Part shown: positions 8,625 through 15,809 of the stretch, one piece after another
Position numbering within the stretch: the first letter of the stretch is position 1
How the letters are laid out: each line of letters begins with the position of its first letter
NCBI RefSeq assembly: GCF_019392335.1
Contig: NZ_JAHXRQ010000014.1
Location: forward strand, 1-64,000
Length of the DNA: 64,000 nucleotides
Source of the DNA: Mameliella sp. CS4
GTDB taxonomy: Bacteria; Pseudomonadota; Alphaproteobacteria; Rhodobacterales; Rhodobacteraceae
Direction of reading: 5' to 3'
The notes under the pieces: model-generated
What the model saw: only the letters and a program-made list of their open reading frames with translations
Database searches by the model: none
What the model was told of the DNA's origin: nothing
Position numbers and translations under genes: made by a program

Positions 8625-9002
8625 ATGATCGAGGTACGCGTGATCAAAGCCGAGGGGGCCGTCCTGCGCGGCCCCTGCAAGGTCAAGCTGACCAAGGAAC
8701 AGTGGGCGCGGCGTGTCTCTGTCCTGGGTCCGGTGCCCAAACGCCTGAAGGCGGTCGACCTCGACGGCGGTCAGAGCCTGATGTTCAAGCGGGGCGAGGT
8801 CATCGAGGTGGCGGAGTTCAAGGGGCGACTGAACACCGCGCTGTTCGAGGAGGTCAATCCGGAGCCCGAGGCGGAGGCCGGGACGGAACCGGCGACAGTT
8901 CCCGATCCGGCCACCGGGTCAGTCCAGCAACCTCCGGACGCACCCACCACCGAACAGGATGACAGCGCGGGCGGTGATCCCCAGGCGGGGCCGCCCGCGT
9001 GA
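8625..9002 (+). CDS. Unknown phage head-region protein
   Basis: 125 residues. The first ~90 residues look folded (VKLTKEQWARRVSVLG, MFKRGEVIEVAEFKGRLN). The last ~40 are a low-complexity Pro/Glu/Thr/Gly tail. It lies between capsid and head-tail connector genes, where small connector or capsid-associated proteins are usual. I do not recognise a family. Start at ATG 8625, two bases after the capsid gene stop; its end overlaps the next gene (GTGA). Confidence 0.65.
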   Translation: MIEVRVIKAEGAVLRGPCKVKLTKEQWARRVSVLGPVPKRLKAVDLDGGQSLMFKRGEVIEVAEFKGRLNTALFEEVNPEPEAEAGTEPATVPDPATGSVQQPPDAPTTEQDDSAGGDPQAGPPA

Positions 9003-9325
9003 CATTCGCCGCCGACGCCTCTGCCATCTTCGACGGGCCGCTGGGGGTGGATGCCACCTACACACCGGCCTGGGCAGGGCCGCCGGACCCCGAGCCCGAG
9101 GACTTGGCGATCCGCGTGATGCCTGACCTGTCCGACAGTCAGGACGGGTTCGGGGCGGGCACGTTCGTGTCCGCCTCGGCGGGCTTCTGGGTGCTGGTCT
9201 CGGATGTGGCCGCGCCAGCGGCGGGCGACACGATCACCGTCGACGGTGCAACCTACACTGTTCAGGGCGAGCCGGTTCGGGATGAGCGGCGCCTGAAATG
9301 GCGGATCGAGGCGCGCCCGGCATGA
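8999..9325 (+). CDS. Head-tail connector, gpFII-like
   Basis: 108 residues, close to lambda gpFII (117), in the same position after the capsid block. FII-type proteins bind the gpW ring and receive the tail. The sequence is beta-rich with a recurrent pattern for this class: AGDTITVDGATYTVQGEPVRDERRL near the C-terminus. It starts with GTG in a GTGA overlap and ends in ATGA with the next gene. The call is by size, order and the C-terminal pattern. Confidence 0.65.
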   Translation: MTFAADASAIFDGPLGVDATYTPAWAGPPDPEPEDLAIRVMPDLSDSQDGFGAGTFVSASAGFWVLVSDVAAPAAGDTITVDGATYTVQGEPVRDERRLKWRIEARPA

Positions 9326-9954
9326 GCCTGCGCGTGACACAGGACGGCGACCTGCGCGACATCACCCGCCGGGACTTTGAGCAGCTGGAGCGCAGCCACA
9401 CGGCGGCGATGCGGCGGGCAGGCCAGTTCCTGCAGGATACCTGGCGCGACGAGATCCGCGAAAGCGGTCTGGGCGGACGGCTGGCCAACTCGGTCAGGCA
9501 CCAGACCTATCCGCAGGGGCAGAACAGCATGAACGCGGCCGCGCTGGTCTGGGCCAACTCGCCCAAGATCATCCTGTCGCATCTCGAAGGATCGCTGATC
9601 CGGTCGCCCAACGGGTTGTACCTGGCGATCCCGGCGCCGGGGGCCGGCAAGCAGCGGTTCGGGCGCAAGATGACGCCCGCCGCCTTCGAGCAGAAGACCG
9701 GGTTGAAGCTGCGGTTCGTCTACCGCGACAGCCGCGTCAGTTTCCTGGTGGCCGATGGCACCCGGATCAACAAGGGCGGGTTTGTCCGCCAAAAGCGCGG
9801 GCGCCGCCGGAAGGACGGAATACTGACCGGGGAACAGACCTCGGTCGTCTTCTACCTCGTGAAACAGGTCAAGCTGCGCAAGAAGCTGGATTTCCTCGCG
9901 AAGTCGGACGGCTGGGCGGCGCGCATCCTCGATTCCGTGGGCTTTGAAGAATGA
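9322..9954 (+). CDS. Phage connector/minor tail protein, DUF6441-like
   Basis: 210 residues from the ATG in the ATGA overlap (an in-frame ATG at 9298 would add 8 residues, but the coupled start fits the operon). Features: DFEQLERSHTAAMRRAGQFLQDTWRDEIRESGLG helices, a GPGAGKQRFGRKMTP-like loop, and a basic KRGRRRKDG segment. I recall this type as DUF6441, common in rhodobacteral prophages. Its position matches lambda gpZ or HK97 gp10, proteins that complete the tail-neck junction. Exact role unproven. Confidence 0.65.
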   Translation: MSLRVTQDGDLRDITRRDFEQLERSHTAAMRRAGQFLQDTWRDEIRESGLGGRLANSVRHQTYPQGQNSMNAAALVWANSPKIILSHLEGSLIRSPNGLYLAIPAPGAGKQRFGRKMTPAAFEQKTGLKLRFVYRDSRVSFLVADGTRINKGGFVRQKRGRRRKDGILTGEQTSVVFYLVKQVKLRKKLDFLAKSDGWAARILDSVGFEE

Positions 9955-9963
9955 GGGGCAGGG

Positions 9964-10386
9964 ATGCCGAGTGATGTCGAGGCGCGCATGTCGGCGTTGT
10001 ACACGCTGGCGAACGGCGCGGTGACAGGCGGTGTCGAGCGCAACCTTGTCGTTCCGGAGGCTATTCCCGCCGCCGGTCTGGTGATCATGCGTGACGGCCG
10101 CCCGGCGGTCGAAAGCGTGACCCTGCCGCGCACCTATCACCTCGACCACGATGTCGAGTTCGAGTTCTACGCCCAGGGCGCCACGGGCCGCGAGGCCGTG
10201 ACAGACGCCCGCCGCCAGGAGCTGGGCGCCGCGATCGAGGCGGACCGGACGCTGGGCGGCCTCTGCGACTGGGTCGAGGCGCAGCCGGTCGAGAGCGACG
10301 ATCAGCGCGTCCAGGGCGGCAAAAGCATGCGTGTGGACGTGGTGCGGGTCACCTTGTCCTACGCCACCACAAACCCTTTGACCTGA
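9964..10386 (+). CDS. Tail terminator-like protein, gpU-like
   Basis: 140 residues, with the size and operon place of lambda gpU (132), which caps the growing tail tube and joins it to the head. The sequence alternates short strands and helices: RTYHLDHDVEFEFYAQG, then DARRQELGAAIEADRTLGG, then VRVTLSYATTNPLT. An AGGGGCAGGG site precedes the ATG. No catalytic motif is seen or expected. Identified by position and general fold pattern only. Confidence 0.6.
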   Translation: MPSDVEARMSALYTLANGAVTGGVERNLVVPEAIPAAGLVIMRDGRPAVESVTLPRTYHLDHDVEFEFYAQGATGREAVTDARRQELGAAIEADRTLGGLCDWVEAQPVESDDQRVQGGKSMRVDVVRVTLSYATTNPLT

Positions 10387-10398
10387 AGGAGGCCTGAC

Positions 10399-11349
10399 AT
10401 GGCACGAGGAAGGGGCGAGCGGTCACTGGCCGCCGCGGCATTCGAAAGCACCGAAAAGACGGCACCGGGCAGCGGGTTCTATTTCCTGCCGCATATGTCC
10501 AATGGGCTGGCGCTGGACCGGGGGCTGATCGAGGATGACCTTGTCGGCACCCGCGACCCGGGCGATGCGGACCTTGACGTGGCGAATGTCGCGGGCGACA
10601 TCGGCATCCCGATTGACCTGGAGGCCCTGGGCTTCTGGCTCAAGGCGCTGATGGGTGCGCCGACCAGCGGCGACAACTCCGGCAACTCTGGCTACTACAT
10701 CCACACGTTCGAATCCGGTGCCTGGTCGCTGCCCAGCTTCAGCCTGGAAAAGCAGGTGCCGGACGTTCCCAGCTACGAGATGTTCCGCGGCTGTCGCGCT
10801 GATACCCTGCGCCTGACGCTGCAGCGGGGTGGGCGGGTCAATGGAACGGTGGGCGTGATCGGGCAGGCCGTGACGACGCCGGCCTCCAGCACCGCCGCCG
10901 GGACGCCGTCCAGCTACGCGCTGTCGCGCTTCATGCAGCGGCAGGCCAGCGTCGAGATCGACGCCTCGGCGCAGGCGAACGTGGTCTCGGCGGATTTCAC
11001 GTTCAGCAACAACCTGGACCAGGTGGACACGGTGACCGGCGATGAGTTCATCGGCGGGCTGGACCCGATGCGCGCCGCCATGACCGGGAACCTGCGGTTG
11101 CGTTTCGCCAGCGAAAGCCTGTTCACCACCGCCAAGGCGGGCACGCCGATCGCGCTGTCCTTCGTGCTGACGAAATCGTCCACGGAAAAGCTGACCCTGG
11201 CCATGCCGCGCGTCTTCCTGTCCGTCCCCGGCCGCCCGGTCGAGGGGCCCGGCGGGATCGAGGCCAACTTCAGCTTCATGGCGGCGCGCGCCACCGACGA
11301 CAGCGCGATGCTGACCGCAACCCTTTTGAACACGGTGGAGAGCTACTGA
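10399..11349 (+). CDS. Tail tube (major tail) protein
   Basis: 316 residues, beta-rich, with Ser/Thr/Gly-rich turns. The stretch YIHTFESGAWSLPSFSLEKQ, followed by YEMFRGCRADTLRLTLQRGG, is typical of siphophage tube subunits: a conserved start of the tube fold followed by strands. Hexamer rings of this protein stack to form the tail tube. GGAGG precedes the ATG. The gene ends in a 1-base overlap with the tail chaperone gene, as in many long-tailed phages. Confidence 0.78.
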   Translation: MARGRGERSLAAAAFESTEKTAPGSGFYFLPHMSNGLALDRGLIEDDLVGTRDPGDADLDVANVAGDIGIPIDLEALGFWLKALMGAPTSGDNSGNSGYYIHTFESGAWSLPSFSLEKQVPDVPSYEMFRGCRADTLRLTLQRGGRVNGTVGVIGQAVTTPASSTAAGTPSSYALSRFMQRQASVEIDASAQANVVSADFTFSNNLDQVDTVTGDEFIGGLDPMRAAMTGNLRLRFASESLFTTAKAGTPIALSFVLTKSSTEKLTLAMPRVFLSVPGRPVEGPGGIEANFSFMAARATDDSAMLTATLLNTVESY

Positions 11350-11714
11350 TGCTGAACCTGAACCTGAAACCCGAACCCTACTGGATCGACCTGCCGCGCG
11401 GCGTGCAGGTGCAGATCCTGCCTGCTGGCAGCACGATCGTCGAGCAAGTCCGGCTGGACATGCGCCAGGGCGCGGACCCTGACGCAGATCCCGAGGATGC
11501 TGCGCCCCAGCCCGCCGGGATGGTGCCCTTTGCCAAGGGGTTGGCGCGGGCGGTGATCGTCGCCTGGGAGGGCGTCGGCGACGAAAACGGCAACCCGATC
11601 GAACCCTCGCCCGACTACATCGACGCGATGCTGGAGGACGGGGTGATCTACCGGGCGTTCATGGACAAGTACGTCCTGCCCGCGCTGGCGGTGGACGAAG
11701 AGGGAAACGGCTGA
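11349..11714 (+). CDS. Tail assembly chaperone, short form (gpG-like)
   Basis: 121 residues, located exactly between tail tube and tape measure genes, where tail chaperones are encoded. Parts: a beta-rich start, then PFAKGLARAVIVAWEGVGDENG and a helical end, ALAVDEEGNG. The stop at 11712-11714 lies 3 bases after a GGGAAAC slippery heptamer, so a minor share of ribosomes should continue into the -1 frame to make a longer GT-like form. The short form coats the tape measure during assembly and is absent from the finished tail. Confidence 0.82.
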   Translation: MLNLNLKPEPYWIDLPRGVQVQILPAGSTIVEQVRLDMRQGADPDADPEDAAPQPAGMVPFAKGLARAVIVAWEGVGDENGNPIEPSPDYIDAMLEDGVIYRAFMDKYVLPALAVDEEGNG

Positions 11715-12064
11715 GCCGTCGGGCCGAATGGCATTTCGGCTCAGACGGCTATTGCAGCAGTTGCGCGGGCGTCTGTGACGCCTGCCCGATGAAGGTGAAC
11801 GCACCGCAGAGCATCGAGGGGCGGCAGGTCTGGGACCTGGCCCTGCGCTGCGGCGGACAGATCCGGGCCAGTTCGGGCCGGGTCATCGGATACGACATGA
11901 CCGCCGTGCTGGCGGTCGGGGATGCCCTGGGCATCCCGCGCATCGCCGTGGCGGAGCTGATGCCACGGATCGAGCAGGCGGCGGTGGCCGCGATCAACGA
12001 AGCGGCAGACCAGGAAATCGAAAGCGCAGGACATGGTGCAGCGGAAGGTCACATACCGGGCTGA
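11349..12064 (+). CDS. Tail assembly chaperone, -1 frameshift product (gpGT-like)
   Basis: Predicted 238-residue fusion: codons 1-120 in the first frame up to AAC at 11706-11708, then a -1 slip continuing with CGG at 11708-11710 to the stop at 12062-12064. The second part starts RLSRRAEWHFG, has a Cys cluster (GYCSSCAGVCDACP) and then a helical tail-chaperone-like domain with VGDALGIPRIAVAELMPRIE. In lambda the T part recruits the tape measure. The second-frame ATG at 11789 has no convincing ribosome site, which supports frameshifting over separate initiation. Confidence 0.78.
11702..11744 (+). promoter_or_regulatory. Programmed -1 ribosomal frameshift signal
   Basis: GGGAAAC at 11702-11708 is in the correct phase (G GGA AAC) of the chaperone frame. 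Two bases later, CTGAGCCG (11711-11718) pairs perfectly with CGGCTCAG (11737-11744); the loop itself holds GCC/GGC pairing. This is the textbook X XXY YYZ plus downstream-stem layout; lambda uses GGGAAAG. Confidence 0.85.
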
Positions 12065-14105
12065 ACTTGCCGGCGGCCAGCAGGTCGAGGGCGGGTTCAA
12101 GAAGATCGGCGACTCGGGCTGGCAGGCCTATGAAAAGATCGACCGCGGGCAGAAGTCGGCGGAAACATCCGCCAAGGCTTTCGAACGAATGCTGGATGCG
12201 GAGGAACGGCAGTTCAAGGCGCTCAAGGCCAGCATCGACCCGGCCTATGCTGCCCAGATGCGGTTCGAGAGGGCGCAGGCTCAGGTCAACCGGGCGGTGA
12301 AACTGGGGATCACCTCGCAACAGGATGCGGCGCAGGTCCTGGCGGGCCTGGAGGCGCGGTCGCGGGGCGCGGCCTCGGCGATGGAACTGGTCGACACGGC
12401 CAGCGTGGGCGCCAGCATGGGGCTGCGCAACAGCCTGTTGCAGGTCAACCAGATCGGCCAGCAGGTCGCCGCCGGCGGGAACCTGATGAGCGCGGTGGCG
12501 ATCCAGCTCCCGGACATCCTCGGCGGGTTTGGGGGTATTTTGCCGCTGATCGCTGGTGCCGCGGTGGGTCTTGGCGCGGCCTTCATTCCCAAGCTGTTCG
12601 AAGCAGAAGAGGCGGCAGAGGACCTGGGCCAGGCGCTCGACTCGGCCTTTTCGAACTACAAGTCGGCGTTCGAAGAGGCGCGCACTGCGCAGGAACGGTA
12701 TACTGCTGCCATCGCGCTGACCGGCATCGCGCAGGCGGAGGTCACGCCCCAGGTTCTGCAATCGCTCAGAATGGAAGCGAACGCCCGCGAAGCCCTGGCA
12801 GAACTGCGCAAAATGGATCTCGAGGATCAGCGGCGGGCCGCCAGGGCGCGGCTGGCCGAACATGCGCAGCAACTGGACGAAATGATCCGGCGAGAGCAGG
12901 AGATCGCATCTGGCCGGGCGCGTGGTCCGGGGCAGATGATCGGGCGCGATGAGTACGATCCTGCCGTGACCGCGCGTGTCAGGGCGGAAAACGACGCCCT
13001 GATCCGCTCAATGGAAGAGCTCAGGCTCAAGCTGGTGATCATCAACGCCGAAATGAACGCCGGTGTCGACGCCACCGAGAAGATCGACGCCCTGATCAAG
13101 GACAGCGAAACGGCGGCGCGGGACCTGGGCAGTGCCGTGGCCTCGATTGACTTCAGCAGTCCGAAACAGGGGGCGCGCGAGCTGCGTGACTTGCTGCGGC
13201 AGGGTTTTGTCTATGCGGCGGGAATTGCACAGGGACTGGCGGACGATGCCGTCTATGCAAACCGGGTCGGGCGCGGGCGTGGGGGCGATCCCCGCAACTT
13301 CGGGGGGTCCATCAAGGACTGGCAGACGAACCATATGGGTGCGCAACTCGGCAAGAGCCTGCAATTCACGCTGCCGGACATCGACGGCGGTGGCGGCGGT
13401 GCTGCCTCGCGAGAGGCCAACCGGCTGGATCAGGAGGCGCTGCGCATCCGCCGGGCCACCACAACGGCACTGGAGAAATACAACGCCGAGATGCGGCTGG
13501 CGCAGGAACTGCTGGAAACGGGCCGGATCAGCCAGGAGGTCTACAACCGCCATGTCGAGGCCACGAAAGAGGCCTACCGGAAGGCCAGCGAGGGACAACA
13601 GCAGTTCACCCGCTACGTCCAGCAGGGCCGGGATGCGGTGATCAACACGATCATGGGCCAGAAAAACGCCTTTGATCAGCTCAAGCAGGCCATTGCCCGC
13701 GCCGCCATCGAATACGCGCTGTATCGCACCATCGCGGGCCAGCCGGTGACGGGTGGCATCATGGGGCTGGTCAAATCGGTGGTCGGGGGTCTCCTGCCCA
13801 GCTTCGACACGCGCGGCTATACCGGCAACGGGCCGCGCTCTGGCGGGGTCGATGGCAAGGGCGGCATGATGGCCGTCGTGCACCCGCGCGAACGCTGGTC
13901 CTCGGACGCGGCGGGCGACTATCGGCGCGGCCCCGGCGGCGGCCAGCGCGACATTCCCTTCATCGGCATCGGCGACGGCGTGCAGGTGCAGTGGATGCGC
14001 GCCGCAGAGGCCCGCAGCCTGCAACAGTTGGGCGGCTACGCGCAGTTCCAGCGCCAGAACTTTGGTGCCATGATCGGTGAGCTTCAGGGTAGGGGGACGC
14101 TCTGA
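12033..14105 (+). CDS. Tape measure protein
   Basis: 690 residues; the length should set a tail of roughly 100 nm by the usual 0.15 nm per residue rule. Long helical, Gln/Ala/Glu-rich segments cover residues 1-160 and 200-330. A hydrophobic stretch near residues 155-190 (GGFGGILPLIAGAAVGLGAAFIP) is typical of tape measures and may help DNA cross the inner membrane. The C-terminal part carries Gly-rich segments. It begins inside the end of the frameshift product, an overlap also seen in lambda-like tails. Confidence 0.87.
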   Translation: MVQRKVTYRAELAGGQQVEGGFKKIGDSGWQAYEKIDRGQKSAETSAKAFERMLDAEERQFKALKASIDPAYAAQMRFERAQAQVNRAVKLGITSQQDAAQVLAGLEARSRGAASAMELVDTASVGASMGLRNSLLQVNQIGQQVAAGGNLMSAVAIQLPDILGGFGGILPLIAGAAVGLGAAFIPKLFEAEEAAEDLGQALDSAFSNYKSAFEEARTAQERYTAAIALTGIAQAEVTPQVLQSLRMEANAREALAELRKMDLEDQRRAARARLAEHAQQLDEMIRREQEIASGRARGPGQMIGRDEYDPAVTARVRAENDALIRSMEELRLKLVIINAEMNAGVDATEKIDALIKDSETAARDLGSAVASIDFSSPKQGARELRDLLRQGFVYAAGIAQGLADDAVYANRVGRGRGGDPRNFGGSIKDWQTNHMGAQLGKSLQFTLPDIDGGGGGAASREANRLDQEALRIRRATTTALEKYNAEMRLAQELLETGRISQEVYNRHVEATKEAYRKASEGQQQFTRYVQQGRDAVINTIMGQKNAFDQLKQAIARAAIEYALYRTIAGQPVTGGIMGLVKSVVGGLLPSFDTRGYTGNGPRSGGVDGKGGMMAVVHPRERWSSDAAGDYRRGPGGGQRDIPFIGIGDGVQVQWMRAAEARSLQQLGGYAQFQRQNFGAMIGELQGRGTL

Positions 14106-14788
14106 TGGCGCGCGAGATCCTGACTGTGCCGCGCAGCCTTGTCCGGTCCAGTGGAATAAACTGGACGCTCGACCATCGCGGTCAGGACGCGGGGCCCACG
14201 ACGAACAACATCAACCAGATGTTTACCTCGGCCTTTCCGCACTGGACGGGGCAGCCGAAACTGCACCTGCACCGGGCGGCGATCCTGCACTGGCGGGCCG
14301 TGGTCAGCATGGCGCGCGGTCGCGAACGGGTGATCCGCCTGCCGATGATCGACCCGTTGGGCACGGACTGGGATGCAATGGCGGGTAGCTATGCCGCCCA
14401 GGGCGTTCCCTTTTCCGGTGGTCAGTATTTCTCGAACGGGCTGGGGTTCGCCTATACGCCCTTCGGGCTGGCGGTTGGCGCCCATGCAATCGGCGCCACG
14501 CAGATCACCGTCGATTACGCGCCCACGGGCACGCCGGTCCAGATGGGCCAGCGGCTGAGCCATGACGATTGGCCCTTCGAGGTGGTCAGCATTCTGGACA
14601 CCAGCGGCTCGGAGCAGACCTTGCAGGTGGAACCCTGCCTGCGCAGCGCTGTCAGCGATGGCGATACCGTCCATTTCGAGGCGCACGGGCTGTTCGAACT
14701 GGTCAACCCGGTGGGCGCGTCGCCGCACTACGCGCGCGACCACCGCGCCCGGCCAGAGATCGCGCTGCGCGAGGTGGTGACCAGATGA
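14105..14788 (+). CDS. Tail tip protein, unassigned family
   Basis: 227 residues, the first gene after the tape measure, where lambda places the tip genes M and L. The sequence is beta-rich with aromatic residues (MFTSAFPHWTGQPKLHLHR, WRAVVSMARGRERVIRLP) and a C-terminal DTVHFEAHGLFELVNPV stretch. Such genes usually encode distal tail or tip-complex proteins that bridge tube and hub. The start ATG overlaps the tape measure stop by one base. Family not recognised with certainty. Confidence 0.68.
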   Translation: MAREILTVPRSLVRSSGINWTLDHRGQDAGPTTNNINQMFTSAFPHWTGQPKLHLHRAAILHWRAVVSMARGRERVIRLPMIDPLGTDWDAMAGSYAAQGVPFSGGQYFSNGLGFAYTPFGLAVGAHAIGATQITVDYAPTGTPVQMGQRLSHDDWPFEVVSILDTSGSEQTLQVEPCLRSAVSDGDTVHFEAHGLFELVNPVGASPHYARDHRARPEIALREVVTR

Positions 14789-15375
14789 GCTTTTTCCCAA
14801 GCGGATATGACTTCCGGGCGCAGTCGCTGCGATTGTTGCACCTAGCCAATGTCAACACGCCCGACGGTGACTACGGGTTCATCCTGGGCGCTGATGGCAA
14901 GTTCACCGATGTCAACGGAAAGACATGGTGGGGCTCGCGCCTGGTGCGGGCGGATGCGCTGGGGTTCGGGCTGAACGGGACGGCCAAGGCCTCCAGCGTG
15001 TCGCTGTCCTTTTTCGAGGACCCGGTCGATCCGTCGGACCTGGTGACGCAAATCACCGACCTGGGATCGGCCTACGTCAAGGGGCGGGCCTTTACCCGCT
15101 ACCTGCAGGTCTTCGACAGCGTGGAACAGATGTACGCGCCCGTGCATGCGCCGCGCCAGGTCACGCAGTTGACGATGGATCATATCACCATCGACGCGCC
15201 GGATGACGTGGTCCGGGTCATCCGCTTACACATGGAAAGCCCGTTTCGGGTGCGCAACGGCGCGCGGCGGCTGGTCTACAACACTGCCGATCATTCCCGG
15301 CAACTGGGCGAGGACAACCCCAGCTACGAGTTCATCCCGACCGAACCCCGGCAGGAAAAGAGAATCATCGGATGA
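14785..15375 (+). CDS. Tail tip protein, second unassigned tip gene
   Basis: 196 residues, starting at ATG 14785 in an ATGA overlap. The sequence is strand-rich: RLLHLANVNTPDGDYGFIL near the start, ALGFGLNGTAKASSVSLSFF in the middle, VRVIRLHMESPFRVRNGARR near the end. Order (tape measure, two tip genes, peptidase-like gene, hub) resembles lambda M-L-K-J and the RcGTA-type tail tip. No iron-sulphur cysteines like those of lambda gpL are visible. It ends in an ATGA overlap with the peptidase-like gene. Confidence 0.66.
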   Translation: MSFFPSGYDFRAQSLRLLHLANVNTPDGDYGFILGADGKFTDVNGKTWWGSRLVRADALGFGLNGTAKASSVSLSFFEDPVDPSDLVTQITDLGSAYVKGRAFTRYLQVFDSVEQMYAPVHAPRQVTQLTMDHITIDAPDDVVRVIRLHMESPFRVRNGARRLVYNTADHSRQLGEDNPSYEFIPTEPRQEKRIIG

Positions 15376-15809
15376 CCCGGCTGCAACTGTTTATCCAGGG
15401 CTGGCTTGCAGAGCCCGCCCGTTGGGGCGTGTCAGATTGCTGCCTGTCCGCGCTGGACTGGGCTGGACAGGTGCGCGGCCTCGACCTGACCGAGGATCTG
15501 CGCCTGACCTACGAGGACGCGGCGCAGGCGCAGCGCGTCACGCGGTTTTTCACCCAGCCCCTGCGGCTGGCATCCGAAATCCTGGAGGGCAGGGCGGGAC
15601 TGGCCCGGGCGCGCGAGGCGGTGCGCGGGGACGTGGCCGTGTTCAAGCTGTTTCACCCTGGGCGCGGGCAGGTGTTGCCGGTGGGCGGCATCTGCATCGC
15701 GCCGGGTATCTTCGCCTGCCGGGGGGAGCCCGGGGGACAGGCGCCGATGCATTCGGTGCGACCGGAACGGATCATGCGCGCATGGGAGGTGGGCTATGAC
15801 GGGGCGTAG
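15372..15809 (+). CDS. NlpC/P60-like tail tip protein, DUF6950-like, possibly inactive
   Basis: 145 residues. It has the start of an NlpC/P60 cysteine peptidase fold: WGVSDCCLSALDWAG places Cys23/Cys24 at the usual nucleophile site, and GDVAVFKLF matches the conserved GD-hydrophobic strand. However, the place where the catalytic His normally stands (HVGIYI-type) reads VGGICIAPG, with no His. Lambda gpK and RcGTA peptidases at this place cut peptidoglycan; this copy may only be structural. I recall the family as DUF6950. Confidence 0.65.
   Translation: MTRLQLFIQGWLAEPARWGVSDCCLSALDWAGQVRGLDLTEDLRLTYEDAAQAQRVTRFFTQPLRLASEILEGRAGLARAREAVRGDVAVFKLFHPGRGQVLPVGGICIAPGIFACRGEPGGQAPMHSVRPERIMRAWEVGYDGA

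Noticed and set aside
11789..12064. Independent gene starting at ATG 11789
   Set aside because: No good ribosome site, and the frame continues upstream to an ideal slippery heptamer; the frameshift reading explains it better.
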